From: Strigamia acuminata
Lineage: Eukaryota; Arthropoda; Chilopoda; Geophilomorpha; Linotaeniidae
Assembly (NCBI GenBank): GCA_949358305.1
Contig: OX442314.1
Span: forward strand, 60,025,369-60,089,368
Length of the DNA: 64,000 nt
Direction: 5' to 3'
The position numbers were made by a program, and so were the translations under genes. Under the pieces are notes generated by a model. That model was not told where the DNA came from. It made no database searches and saw nothing but the letters and a program-made list of their open reading frames with translations. Shown in pieces: positions 28,501-38,159 of this stretch (position 1 is its first letter; every line of letters begins with the position of its first letter).

Positions 28501-30548
28501 ACAAGGAGGCAGCGGCTATTGTGTTCGGGTTAAAGAAATTCCATAGCCACTTGTCTGGCACTTTCGTTTCCATATTTACCGATCATAAGCCCCTCCTTGG
28601 CATACTGGGACCTGATAAACCCATCCCAAATATCATCAGCCCTAGGCTCTTGAGGTGGGCGTTGTTGTTAAGCACCTACCATTATGCCTTGATATATAGA
28701 CCCGGTGCTCAGCTGAGAGAGGCGGATGCTTTGAGTCGTCTTCCATTGCCCGCCCCAGATGTGCCGGCGGCTGAGTTTGATGCCGCTTACCCTACCGACA
28801 TCCGAATGTTGTCTGCGTCTGGCTCCGCATATATTACCAGGGAACGTTTGGTTCAGGCCACTTTGGCCGACCCCCTTCTCCAGTCTTTGGCGTCTTACGT
28901 CACCGCTTCTTGGCCCGCTTTGCGTCCTGCTGCTGTTCCGTCACCTTATTGGCAGCGCAGGCAAATGATGTCTCTTGCGCACCAGCTCCTTTTTGTGAAC
29001 GACCGTGTCATTGTGCCACTGTTCCTGGTCCCGGATTTGCTTCAATCCCTGCATTTCCATCATGTGGGAATTGTGGCGATGAAGCGCCGGGCCAGGCCTT
29101 TTGTTTGGTGGCCCGACATGTCTCGTCATATCGAGCAATTCGTGGCGCAGTGTCATCCCTGCCAACAAACGCGTCCCCTGTCTCCCCGCGCGCCACTGGT
29201 GTCTTGGCCGGCCCCTGACGGCCCCTGGGATAGGATTCACGCCGATTTGGCCGGGCCTCTCCACGGCACTATGTTTTTGGTCGTGGTTGATGCGTTTTCT
29301 GCCTGGATAGAGGTTGCGGCCATGCGGACTACCGTATCCGCTGCCATCATTACGGTTTTACGGCGACTTTTTGCCACCCACGGGTTGCCTCGGGTCCTGG
29401 TCACGGACAATGGTCCCCAGTTTAGCTCCGCCGAGATGGGGGAGTTCACCCGGGCCAATCATGTTAAGCATTTGTTTTCTCCACCGTACAGCCCTTGGTC
29501 TAATGGTCAAGCCGAGCGTGCTGTGCGGTGGACAAAGGAGCAGTTATCTCGTGCCTCATCCAATAGATGGGACTTGGTCATTCCTCGTATCTTGATGACC
29601 CAACACGCCACTCCTTCTAGACTGGACGGGGTCTCTCCATCCGTTCGCCTTTTTAATCGCCAAATTGCCGATGTGTGGCATCAGTTGGTTCGGTCTTGGG
29701 CGGTCGCGACCCACCTCCGGTCGCCTGGGGCGGTTGTGCCTTCAGCTTTGCGCCTCCCTATTGGGGCGCCTGTCTGGTATCGAGTTTTTCTCGCGCGCTC
29801 GTTCAAGTGGGCTAGGGGTTCAGTGATTGCTGTGCGGGGTGAAGTGGTATATGAGATTCGTACCGACTCCGGGGAGGTCATCATTCGACATTTAAACCAT
29901 TTGCGCAAATTTCAGGGGGAAACCCTCAGCCTCCCCTCCACCTTAACCCCGGCAACCACAGCGCCTCCCTCTACGCGCGCCCTACCAGCCATTCTCTTAC
30001 CATCTAATACCTTGGCCCCCCATGGTGGTGCCGCGATAGATTTTGCTGCGAGACCCCGGCCTACTGTTTTACCTGCAACTCAGGCATCTGTTTCCAGCTC
30101 ACCACTTTCATCTGCTTTCACTTCACCTCATACCTCGGCAGGAAACTCTTCAGGAAATTTATCTGCTGAACTACATCTTTCATCCAGCTCCACCCCCCCT
30201 AATTCACCTCATGAATCACCTTTATCTCCATCAATTCGACCCTCATCATCATTAGTTAGACTAATATTAGATGCCGATCGTCAAGCTCCTACATTTCCGG
30301 ATCAAATGGTCAGCGGGTCTGGACCATCATCGCAGGTCGCGACAGTCTCCACACCTGTACCTGTCCAGCCCACTTCATCTGTTCTGCTTGATCCGGCTTT
30401 GCTTACACAGCGCCTGCGTGCCATACTGCAAAAAGACCAGCAGCCTCCAGCTCAGCCCACCGGTCCACCTGACACCACATCATTGCGCAGATCTGAGAGG
30501 CTCAAACAACTACCTGGACACCCGAAGCAGAATGTGCCTAAACAATAG
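25563..30548 (+). CDS. gag-pol: E3 Gag-Pol polyprotein
   Basis: 1661 residues from the ATG at 25563; a GTG six bases upstream is in frame but unlikely to be the start. In order: a capsid-type Gag; two zinc knuckles (CNGCGQTH..C, one residue short of the usual spacing, and CRTCGRTGHIAAVC, canonical) at about 268-300; aspartic protease DTGS with D454; RT with LLDLRQAYQ and YQDD at 791-794; RNase H (LLICDASPYGLGA); integrase zinc motif (HHVG ... CHPC), triad blocks HADLAGP, VTDNGPQF and SNGQAERA; a C-terminal Ser/Pro/Thr-rich tail of about 200 residues ending in a basic stretch. Gag and Pol share one frame, so their ratio must be set by proteolysis rather than frameshifting. The ORF is complete and ends at TAG inside the polypurine tract. 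Confidence 0.96.
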   Translation: MTLPPAAPAGSVPPALLGIPVPFVGSTAEDWALYLEHFEQLVSLNDIPASKKRAFLLSVVGAPTYQLAHNLFAPSKLSSQTFLDITKKLQEHFTPAPRPVVQRHLLGSRVRAPDESMSNYIAALRGLAERTGATTTDQIEQLVLDQLIRGVGVEQLRQKLLGEENLTLDKASSMAIGFQAATQGNAIYKSSATVPMQHFSANHPPQAALFQLQTTASSNQQPSRPRLPFAKSSGRSPRQGFQDGSRMPAQAAGPPMRPMQPSGSRALCNGCGQTHARSVCPFQTAVCRTCGRTGHIAAVCRNGQPSPQNLLRATRFGPGQSTTPQATGTFGRRPSPPPRFRQLTSPMNYVAAQPMLGQQWTVDGPLDFQHSSIGQPVSSGPLSNVVSGQNSNVPPSIFSPAPILNNANVNQVYANEPGLNPDYSLYYLKSDKCLLPPIVVEAHVNHILLYFQLDTGSEYTVMGSDALASIEQHSNQVVRRYPPAINLFAYPHVSIPLLGIAMMTVTVQATTVRMPIVVTRDPGPPVMGRDSIARFGLIPGLAYAFDDALCISSLIHQDGESLSSIALHLTALSSAIHSVSPQVGPNIFNLSKVESASLPQSPDAIAHYIMQKYDAVFQPGIGTYTGPPVDLHVQPGTRPLFFRPRPIPHAKRPLVDLAIDQLISQGVFRPIQHSEWATPLVVVTKANGGLRLCGDYRATVNRFILPDPYPLPLVADLLAGLANAKYFTLLDLRQAYQQIPLTVRSSLLVAVNTHRGLMAVTRLPFGTAPSSGIFQRIVDGIFRGVPWVSVYQDDILVATPTLELHLHTLVLVFDKLANKGLRVSHDKCQLVKTSVQYLGHFLTQQGITPALSKVQAVLNCPSPTTVTTLKSFLGMVVYYASYVPRMAHLSAPLYALLQKEAEWVWGPKQQAAFQQLKDILASPEVLTYYDLTKPLLLICDASPYGLGAVLAHKFSDGSERPVAYASRTLSSAEQNYAQLDKEAAAIVFGLKKFHSHLSGTFVSIFTDHKPLLGILGPDKPIPNIISPRLLRWALLLSTYHYALIYRPGAQLREADALSRLPLPAPDVPAAEFDAAYPTDIRMLSASGSAYITRERLVQATLADPLLQSLASYVTASWPALRPAAVPSPYWQRRQMMSLAHQLLFVNDRVIVPLFLVPDLLQSLHFHHVGIVAMKRRARPFVWWPDMSRHIEQFVAQCHPCQQTRPLSPRAPLVSWPAPDGPWDRIHADLAGPLHGTMFLVVVDAFSAWIEVAAMRTTVSAAIITVLRRLFATHGLPRVLVTDNGPQFSSAEMGEFTRANHVKHLFSPPYSPWSNGQAERAVRWTKEQLSRASSNRWDLVIPRILMTQHATPSRLDGVSPSVRLFNRQIADVWHQLVRSWAVATHLRSPGAVVPSALRLPIGAPVWYRVFLARSFKWARGSVIAVRGEVVYEIRTDSGEVIIRHLNHLRKFQGETLSLPSTLTPATTAPPSTRALPAILLPSNTLAPHGGAAIDFAARPRPTVLPATQASVSSSPLSSAFTSPHTSAGNSSGNLSAELHLSSSSTPPNSPHESPLSPSIRPSSSLVRLILDADRQAPTFPDQMVSGSGPSSQVATVSTPVPVQPTSSVLLDPALLTQRLRAILQKDQQPPAQPTGPPDTTSLRRSERLKQLPGHPKQNVPKQ

Positions 30549-30558
30549 GGGGGAAGGG
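30547..30558 (+). other. E3 polypurine tract
   Basis: AGGGGGGAAGGG directly before the 3' LTR. Its first two bases belong to the gag-pol stop codon TAG. Confidence 0.85.
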
Positions 30559-30824
30559 TGTCGCATACCGACATTGTTGATTATACACATTATCAAATAC
30601 CATTGTATCCGATTTCACAATATTGAACAATTACTTGGTTGTCAGGCTCACAACCCTGACAACCAAATTGTTATTACCTTTTCCGAATATTAAATAAACA
30701 GTCTGACTCAAAATCTCTTTCAAGAAACATCTCACTAATGCCATGCCCAAAGACATGGCATTCTATTTCGGCCCCAAATCTTCAAGTATAAATCTATAAG
30801 TGGATCACACATACAGATCACACA
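30559..30824 (+). repeat. E3 3' LTR
   Basis: 266 bases, no difference from 24558-24823 seen by eye. Followed by the CTTGT duplication. Confidence 0.95.
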
Positions 30825-31421
30825 CTTGTAAATGTGGATGCGGACTAATTTTCTGTCTGCGCATGAAATTGTGACCAAGTATCAAGCCACAAACTCGTTT
30901 TGCTAAAACGATAAAATTCATTGGTGTAAATTCATCAGCCCATTGCACGCACAAAGTTATTTGTCCGACAGGCTTGTGTGCTACGCCTACAGCGTTAACC
31001 AACATGTTTCTGGGGGCTTCTTGCAGAAATTCTGGCAAAGCCTGAGTTTCAGACAAGAGTTGTTCCCCAATGTAACATTGAGATGCTCCTGTATCCATGA
31101 GCGCGTTGTAGGTGAGCCCACCAATTGTGATCTTCATTCGAGGATCATCTTTATTATTACCTAAAGTAATATTGTGCAAATTATTGCCGCCTATGACTCT
31201 GTTGAGTCGGCGAAGTCTACAGAATTTCTTCGTGTAGCACTTGTGAGGAAACAATGTCAGATTTTTTAATTGCTCCGTCATTTCTTGCAGATTTTCCTCT
31301 ACTCCGCCACTATGACTAGTGGCTACTTCAAGACAAGTTGTGTCTACATCCATAAATAAAATCTCCGATGTAGCATTAGCTACTTCTGGGGGATGGAATA
31401 AACCTTCGTCCCCCGGATCTA
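30825..31421 (-). CDS. pol: E2 protease region of Pol (5' part, cut by E3)
   Basis: An ATG at 31353 opens this frame, but the frame is open upstream to the frameshift site at the end of gag, so it is probably entered by -1 frameshifting. It encodes an aspartic protease, ALMDTGASQCYIG, and then runs to the E3 junction at 30825; about 20 further bases of E3 LTR happen to be read before a stop. RT and RNase H continue on the other side of E3. Confidence 0.85.
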
Positions 31422-31428
31422 GTTTTTT
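31388..31428 (-). promoter_or_regulatory. E2 -1 frameshift signal: AAAAAAC, stop, stem
   Basis: AAAAAAC (31428 to 31422) in the gag phase A AAA AAC is followed at once by the gag stop TAG (31421-31419). After a 7-base spacer comes an inverted repeat GGGGGA / TCCCCC (31414-31409 and 31393-31388 on the minus strand) with a 15-base loop. The pol frame is -1 and open through the site. This is the standard architecture of programmed -1 frameshifting. Confidence 0.75.
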
Positions 31429-33665
31429 GAACTAGTAGCACTTGAATCTGTCGATTCGGGCTTGATCAAAGTTTTGACCATTTCTGCCAACGAGTTGGTC
31501 AGCGAAGTTTGTAACTTATTTTCAAAAGTATTTAATTTCGCATCAAGTTTAGCATCTAGTGTTGCATCCAACACTTCTTGAGTTATCCATCTGTTATTAG
31601 GACGTTTAGAAGTAGGATCCACAGTCGGGGAGTCCGGCGTACTTCGTTTTTGCAACTCTTCAGAGTTGAAATTTGCACGTGGTTTTAAGTCTGGACATTC
31701 TCGACGCATGTGTCCTGGTTTCTTACAGTGGTAACAAACTAATTGACCACGTCTGGTCTGATCCATTACTCCATTTATTAAATAAACGGCCTCGCATTCC
31801 TCAGGTAACTCGTCTTCACAAATATTAAGTTGTTCTTGTGAATCCAAAGTTAAAGATTTAGCATTTGTCTTCGGCTGAGGACGAGTGTCAGTTTTCCGAG
31901 GTGGGAAAACAACTGGATTGGAAATATTTTCCCTTGCTCCATTAGCTGTACGACTGTACAAGCCTTTATTTTTCGTTATAACGGCATAAATCTCTGTCAG
32001 AGGCAAATCCGCTATGCCTTGCGTATGCAAAAGCAAATCATTAGCAGGAGTTACACTCCCGATAAAAAGACAACCAGCCCCTTTTGCATCAAGACTGTCT
32101 TGTAATATCCATAACTGGTAATATTTGTGCATAAAGTCGTAAAGACTTTCTGTTTCCAGTTGTTTCAACTTAGTTAGTTGGTTCGTCCGCTCTTGTCGAG
32201 TGGCTACAAACCGTTCTTTGAACGCCCGTTCAAATACTTCCCAAGATATGAAATCTTCTCTTCTTTCATGAAACCAACCATGCGCTTGCTCGGTTAGATA
32301 ACCGGCTACGCCTTTAACAAGCATGTCATCGAGTGACATGTTTCGCAGGAAAGCGACATTTTTTACAATGTTGAGAAAGCGTTCGCTTTCTTCTGTTTTT
32401 CCGGAGAATACAGGGATATCTGGGGGCTTCAAACTGTTAGTTTGAGGGACAATGGCGGAACTTTTTCCAGCCTGCATTAATTTGTGCATGGTTGTGGCAA
32501 TTGACGCGAGGTCATCAGCCGTCATTCCAAAGCTGCTTGGGGGACGCGAATGGTCATTCGACGATCCACCAGTGTTTGATTGACTCGAGTTATTTTGACT
32601 TGAGCCACCATTGTTGGGGTTGAAATTATTCGACCCTCCTTGATTCGGTCTACTGTGGTTACCAAAATTCGAATGGTTATTCGAATTACCTTGGTTCCCA
32701 TAATTCGAATGATTATTAGAATTATCTCGATTGTTAAAATTCGGACGGTTGTGCGAACTTTCTTGATTACCAAAATTCGGACGATAGTTCGAATTACCTG
32801 GCGTACCCCGATTCAAATAGTTATTTGAATTTCCTGGAGTTCCAGTAGAAGGATTATTTAAATCGTTCGGATTATTTAGGTTATTCGAGTTCGGAGGAAC
32901 TGGATGACCCCTTTGCATGTTAGGTGCTGGACTAGAATTGTTTGCAAATCTAGAATTTGGGTCAAAACGGCGGTTTGGACCTCTTGTCGCACCTGAATTT
33001 GGGTTCAAATTTCCAGCGAGATTCGGACAACTATTTGATCCGTTTGGAAAACTTGGATTAGGGTTGGCCATATTAGGCGGACCCAAATTCGCTCTGTTGA
33101 ACGTATTCTCAAAGTTCTCTGGATTTGTAAATCCTCTTTGTTGGTTGCGAGCGAAGTTATTCGCTCGTAATCGTTGTTGGAAAGCACGATTAAAATCTCC
33201 TGGTGTCAAATTCGACTGATCTTGACGAGGAGGTTGTGCATTTTTATTTCTATATCTAGAAATAGGCGTCGAAGGAGTGGGACTAAAATTATTTAATCTT
33301 TGGCTGGCTGGGGAATGGGATTGCTCCGACGTAGCACGAGGCGCGTGTACAAAATCTAACACTTCGGTCAAAGATCTAAATTGGTTTGGGTTCAAACCGT
33401 GATCCTGACAAAATAATAGACCGCCTCGGCCTAAATGAGAACCTTCAGGAATGCATTCCTCTTCTCCAGGCGGAGTAGGTTCACGTGGAGCCCTATTCTC
33501 TCCAGATGGTCCGGCTGTTTCATTTGAAACGCCATTATGGACTGCGTGGTTTCCCACTTCTTCAATTCCATTAGGAACAGGTATAAACCCGGATAGATTC
33601 ATTCCACCGGTCAAACAAGTTCTTTCCTTACCACGGGTGTTCATGTGATGCTGGTTATTAGTCAT
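31419..33665 (-). CDS. gag: E2 Gag with Asn-rich N-terminal domain
   Basis: 748 residues from ATG at 33665. Residues about 150-380 are a low-complexity N/G/S/P-rich segment (repeats like NSNNHSNYGNQGN), prion-like in composition. A capsid region follows (LKPPDIPVFSGKTEESERFL ... WFHERREDFISWEVFERAF), then a CCHC zinc knuckle, CYHCKKPGHMRREC, near residue 665, and a Lys/Thr-rich end. Gag would package the element RNA in virus-like particles. A GTAAGG donor-like word lies inside the first codons (33631). It ends in AAC-TAG at the frameshift site. Confidence 0.92.
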   Translation of the reverse strand: MTNNQHHMNTRGKERTCLTGGMNLSGFIPVPNGIEEVGNHAVHNGVSNETAGPSGENRAPREPTPPGEEECIPEGSHLGRGGLLFCQDHGLNPNQFRSLTEVLDFVHAPRATSEQSHSPASQRLNNFSPTPSTPISRYRNKNAQPPRQDQSNLTPGDFNRAFQQRLRANNFARNQQRGFTNPENFENTFNRANLGPPNMANPNPSFPNGSNSCPNLAGNLNPNSGATRGPNRRFDPNSRFANNSSPAPNMQRGHPVPPNSNNLNNPNDLNNPSTGTPGNSNNYLNRGTPGNSNYRPNFGNQESSHNRPNFNNRDNSNNHSNYGNQGNSNNHSNFGNHSRPNQGGSNNFNPNNGGSSQNNSSQSNTGGSSNDHSRPPSSFGMTADDLASIATTMHKLMQAGKSSAIVPQTNSLKPPDIPVFSGKTEESERFLNIVKNVAFLRNMSLDDMLVKGVAGYLTEQAHGWFHERREDFISWEVFERAFKERFVATRQERTNQLTKLKQLETESLYDFMHKYYQLWILQDSLDAKGAGCLFIGSVTPANDLLLHTQGIADLPLTEIYAVITKNKGLYSRTANGARENISNPVVFPPRKTDTRPQPKTNAKSLTLDSQEQLNICEDELPEECEAVYLINGVMDQTRRGQLVCYHCKKPGHMRRECPDLKPRANFNSEELQKRSTPDSPTVDPTSKRPNNRWITQEVLDATLDAKLDAKLNTFENKLQTSLTNSLAEMVKTLIKPESTDSSATSSKN

Positions 33666-34775
33666 AACTAAACTTAAAACTAAGAAAATTTCCTAAGTCT
33701 GAGAGATAACGATGAAGTTGCAAACGTTCAGGAGGATCGCAAACGAAGCAGTGGTCACACTAGTTCGAAAGGAAGTATGGATACTTCGATACACCTCTCT
33801 GATTGGTCAAGTATCAACGCTAGTTCTCGCGAGAGTCCAATCTCGTCCGAGATTGGTGGAAATTATCAAGTTCGTGGAACCGTAATCTTGACAGATTCCA
33901 GTGTTATGACGTAGTCACCAAACAAAATGGATACTTTTCAAAATATTTTTTTAAAATATCACCGCATTTATTAATAAATGAATGATCACCTTTATGGAAT
34001 TTTTTAAAGTTTTTTAAACTCGTAATTTCAAAAGACGCGCCGATTCGTTTGAATCGACGGCTTTCCTGCACAACACGGGTTGCTAGGCAACACAACAGCG
34101 AGAATTCTTCTTCGCTAAAATTTGAATGGTATTCCATTCGTAAAATTCGATTCCAAGGTCTTGAAATCACGATTTTTAACCAACATTTTAATGTAGATCA
34201 AGCTTGTAAAATAAGGTAAACCATTTGAAATAAAATATAAATTTTAATTCCTTCGAAAAATGTCAATTTTCTTTCTAATTTATTTAGGCAAATAAATTTA
34301 GGTTTAACTTGAAGTCTCAAGCAAAATACATGTGAAAAACATTTCTAAAAATAAAACAACTGTTAAATTGATAGAATTCTTTAAGAATTCCATCAAAAGT
34401 CAACTTTTCAAAATTAGGCCCGACCGCGTGGTTTGGTCAGATCGTCGATGACAAAATGACGTTACCCGGGCGGAACCAACTTCAACAAGTTCGGGCAAGA
34501 TTTTTCCGTTCTCGGGGTTAGGCCTTTAGGCCTGACCACGCGGTAGAAATTATTATTTTGTTAAAACAATCAATTTCTACTGCGGAGAAAACAGAATAAA
34601 GTGAGTGACACTTATTATCTTGCGAGAAGTTCTAAAACAGCATAAAATATATTAAACACATATAAATTTCAAACGAAATTTATTTTTTACACACAAAAAT
34701 CACCATAAACGTTACACTACTCGAATTCACCATAGACATACAAAACTTCAAATTTTATTTAAAATTTGGCAGCCT
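33666..34775 (-). other. E2 5' leader
   Basis: About 1.1 kb, AT-rich, between the primer site and gag. No long minus-strand ORF; a short open stretch at 33904-34170 has no recognisable features. Confidence 0.5.
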
Positions 34776-34793
34776 ATCTCGGTAGAACCTCCA
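34776..34793 (-). other. E2 primer-binding site, tRNA-Gln type
   Basis: The plus strand reads ATCTCGGTAGAACCTCCA, matching the 3' end of animal tRNA-Gln with its CCA except at one base, and lies 2 bases from the 5' LTR. Confidence 0.75.
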
Positions 34794-34795
34794 CT

Positions 34796-36544
34796 TGTGA
34801 CGATTCTACTTTTGGGCTAACTTATTAGTCCGTGAGATAGATAATTCGGTTTATACAAGACGTTGCTAAGTTTAGCAACAACCTAACCGAGATAAGCTAC
34901 GGAAGCCCTGACTAATATGAATACGTGACAGAGTAGAAATAACTTACAGTTTTAGTATGACATAACATATTTATTACTAAATATTGGTGGTTAACAAAGA
35001 TGGGTTCTTGACGCGTGTAAACGGGCGGCATCAACTGGTTGAGGATCCGGGCGAAGCCAGAGGGATACGGCTGACTTGCGGCATCGTCACAAATAGCGCT
35101 ACGGAGACACATTTGGTCCGCAGCTCGAATATCTAAACATGCGAAGAGTCCTTCGCATTAATCGGAATATTCGGCAGAATATTCCATGTTCCAAATGAAT
35201 AAAAGTAAAGTGATTAAAGTAATATAACAAATGAATTGTTATATAAATAATAATTGGGCGGGGACCGTCACGACAATTGAGAGAACGTCGCGGGAGTTGT
35301 TGAGACTCCATCCGCCAGCATGCCTTACGACGACAAGATCTCGTGATCAGGCGCCGAGTATTTAATTGTACGCTTTAATTCGCTATCGGTGGTACCAACC
35401 ACCAGGTAAACATTTCTATGGTCTTACCGGGTTTAAAAGATATTGCCAATACAGGATTACCAATGCCCGAGTAATTTATTTAACACAGTGTTGTTTAACT
35501 CCTGTTCGCGGGTTACTAACCCGGAGGGTACGATGGGGCGGGGACCGTCACGACGGTCGAGAGAACCATCGCGGGAGGATTTGACTCCTCCATCCGCCAG
35601 CATGCCTTACGATGGCGGGATCCACTGATCGAGCACCGGGTAAAATATTAATCGGCCACCGCCGTTGGATTACCATTATCCAGGTAGTTATTTATCGCAA
35701 CATCTTGAAGATATTACTCACGGGCTACCAACCCGGCGTGTTACCTGTGCATTAGGCCTTTACCGACTTTTAACGAGCGGAAGGACCAATCGTAGAAAGA
35801 CGGGAACCTGCGTGGGCTGTTTACAACAACCATCCTGCAGCGGACTGTGGCCAGTTAGCTGAGGGACCTACTTTCATTTAGCAAGGTCGTACTGTATACG
35901 ACCGTTATATTAAGCCACCGTACGAAGTCCTACTGTCCCGTAGAACAGCTGGCTAACGTTACGGGGCCATTTCATGCGAATGCATGTCTATTACCGGAGT
36001 TGGCCTTCCCGAAATAGCCCTACAACAGCAATAACAAAATAGTAATGAATACTAACTGTGGAGAGCTGAGGTGGCCTGATGTGTCGATAGAGAATAATGA
36101 AATCAAACGATAACAATTCAACTACAGACAATATACAAGTTCAGTTATCAAGCCAGGGGGGTTAGTGGGTGAGAAACTGATGCTTATATAGTTCTGTAGA
36201 ACTACTAGATTGGCGACAGCCAATCAGCGTACGAATCGGCGGATTCGTGGGTCACTAGTCCGGACCTAATATATGACTATGTCCAGATGGGCCCAGTTGG
36301 GGTCCGGAAGGGTCCGATTGGTTCCCTTCGACAGGTAAGTATTGTGGATATTGATTCAACAGAATCAACATCATCAAGTAATTAATACTTAGTTTATGTC
36401 GAATAAAATAGTTATATTTTATTCACCGTGTCTAAATAATTATTTAACACACTTTTTAGTTTTAATCGAGTTTGAATTACGCGCGTTTGGTAAACAGCGC
36501 CATCTATTGTGAACATTGATAAATACGGATTTGTAATCATCACA
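34796..36544 (-). repeat. E2 5' LTR
   Basis: 1749 bases, about 99.7% identical by eye to 15897-17645. On the minus strand a good splice donor word, GTAAGT, lies near the LTR's downstream end (34947-34942), a possible donor for the ORF3 mRNA. CTCF-like core at 36497-36510. Confidence 0.95.
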
Positions 36545-36639
36545 AAGTTGACAAATATTAAGTGATATGAAATATAGTACACTATGATAATAAAACGTGA
36601 TGTGCTCCAAAGGGGGAGAGCAACGGTAATTAGTTTGGA

Positions 36640-36840
36640 ATGTGCAAATGAGTGACCCTCCGTCTAGAAGGGCTAAGAATTCTGCTTCCATTATGGTCAA
36701 TGCACAATAGCGCTGTTTACGCAACCCCATGAAATAGGAACCCTGAAATTTGAAATGGTATAACCTCCGAAGCTCTTTCTTGCATCTCGATCCAAGATCC
36801 AAGAAGCATCAGAGTGCCCAGACAGGATATCTCCAGTGAC
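36640..36840 (-). pseudogene. Ty1/copia RNase H relic
   Basis: In two minus-strand frames I read SGHSDASWILDRDARKSF and LRKQRYCALTIMEAEFLALL, which match in order the copia-type RNase H blocks (D-A-D-W-A-G-D...RKS and S-x-K-Q-x-x-V-A-L-S-x-x-E-A-E-Y). A frameshift separates them and nothing of RT survives here. This is an old copia element, distinct from the Ty3/gypsy elements around it, and E2 landed next to or in it. Confidence 0.65.
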
Positions 36841-37412
36841 CGCGGAAAGGTGAATTGCATATTTCCGGGTATTCTTCGTATACTAGAGAATCTGCAAGAG
36901 GGGGGGCAACATGCTTTTTAACATCCTGGCATGTTCCCCTTATATTAACTATTAACCAAGTAATTCTGGTTATTACCCCATTCATAGCTACGGTGTAGGA
37001 CTGAGTATTAGCCAGTTTTATTAGCCCATTGCCTGATCTTCATGTAGACTTGCAGTGCATTATTTCCATTGGGTGTGGGGAATGTACAAAAAATGAGAAT
37101 CGGGTAATAATGAAAGTAATTAGAGTTTCAAAAGCGGAATTTGGATGTCATTTTAAGAATTTATTCAAGTTGTTTGGCCTAATTTGAAGAACTCGACTTT
37201 CAGGGACTGTTGGCAGTCCCGGTTCCAATTTGATTAACGTCCATTTTCCCGCCTTGGAATATATGCTTTTGGTTTTACATGTAGACTGAGACGCGGTGTT
37301 CTTTTTAGTTTCAACTTGTTGTCCATCTTATGTTGAAGCTGGATAACACTTAATGGATTCAAAGCTACGAAAAGAAAAGTGATGTCTTCTTTAAACGCGA
37401 ATCTTCAATTCT
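36841..37412. other. no gene seen
   Basis: Mixed sequence between the copia relic and the solo LTR. It may hold further copia remnants too decayed to call. Confidence 0.3.
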
Positions 37413-38000
37413 TGTCGCGCTCAACTCTCGAGGTGTTTAACTTCGAATCGGTCGGCTACTTGTGGTAAATGTGAGATTCACTAATCTGATTATTCTGCTT
37501 GTTTAAAGCGGTTACCCAAAGAATAATAGCACAAATGTATAAAAGTAATAAAAGGATTTATTTAACCCGAAGGTACAAATAATAATAGTAATTAATTAGT
37601 ATATGTGTGAACGAAGTCGTCTTTATGCTCGGTGTCTCGTCTTGCGGCGTGGTAATGGCAGCTCGTCCTTCTGTTAGTGGTCTTTTCTTGAGCTCACGCT
37701 TTGCGCAAGTAGAATGCTTTTGCGAGATTTATATCCTGGGTGTTGTCGAGGGATTTTGTTGTGTCCGGCGATGCACAGAGCGGCGGACGCTTTTTCTTTT
37801 CGGCGATGCACACAGAGGCGGGAAATCGTCTTTGTTACCATAGTTAGGGATATGCCTTCAAAAAGATGGGCTACACGTCTGGATCCACGTCAATGTGTAC
37901 AGGCGCAACGTTGAATCTGCCAATTTCCTCACGGAAAACGTTTACATGGCGTGACGAAATTCCATCAAGTTCATCTGCAATCGGTTTGTCGAGACTCCTG
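37413..38000 (-). repeat. diverged solo LTR related to E4
   Basis: It begins TGTCGCGCTCAACTCT like the E4 LTR and keeps its landmarks in order: AAGCGG-TTACCCAAAGAA, ACACA/GCACA-x-ATAAAAG-TAA, ATTTATT, TGTCCGGCGAT-CACA-AGCGGCGGA and its second copy CGGCGATGCACACAG. The rest is strongly diverged and the right end is unclear. No matching partner LTR or internal region is nearby, so it is probably a solo LTR. Confidence 0.6.
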
Positions 38001-38159
38001 GAGAGTTGACTACTGTCAAGTTCTTACTGTCAGTGTTATTCGACTAAATTAAAAAGAATAGAAACAACAAAGTTAAGTTGGGAATCATACATAGCAAGGT
38101 ACTCCAGATTATTGGGTTGTTGGCCTTTAATCCGTTGTCTAGAGGTTGGAGATTCCGGT

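Larger units (their letters stand above)
24558..30824 (+). mobile_element. E3: complete Ty3/gypsy element nested in E2 pol
   Basis: 6267 bases, with a 5-bp target duplication CTTGT (24553-24557 and 30825-30829) and 266-base LTRs that look identical by eye. Plus strand: 5' LTR, a TGG-starting primer site, a leader with a 38-bp tandem repeat, a single gag-pol ORF, a polypurine tract overlapping the stop, 3' LTR. The single ORF, YQDD in RT and the HADLAGP / SNGQAERA integrase blocks resemble the Mag-type (K02A2.6-like) branch of Ty3/gypsy. Intact and young; its insertion postdates E2. Confidence 0.95.
15897..36544 (-). mobile_element. E2: Ty3/gypsy LTR retrotransposon with third ORF, interrupted by E3
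   Basis: Flanked by target duplication AAGT (15893-15896 and 36545-36548). Without E3 (6267 bases plus one CTTGT copy) the element is about 14.4 kb. Minus-strand order: 5' LTR 34796-36544, tRNA-Gln-type primer site, leader of about 1.1 kb, gag, frameshift signal, pol split by E3 between protease and RT, a 1-base frame change between RNase H and integrase, a spacer, ORF3, 3' non-coding region, 3' LTR. The two 1749-base LTRs differ at about five positions by eye (near 16597, 17036, 17095, 17205 and 17448). This copy is disabled by the E3 insertion and perhaps by the RNase H/integrase frame change. Confidence 0.95.
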
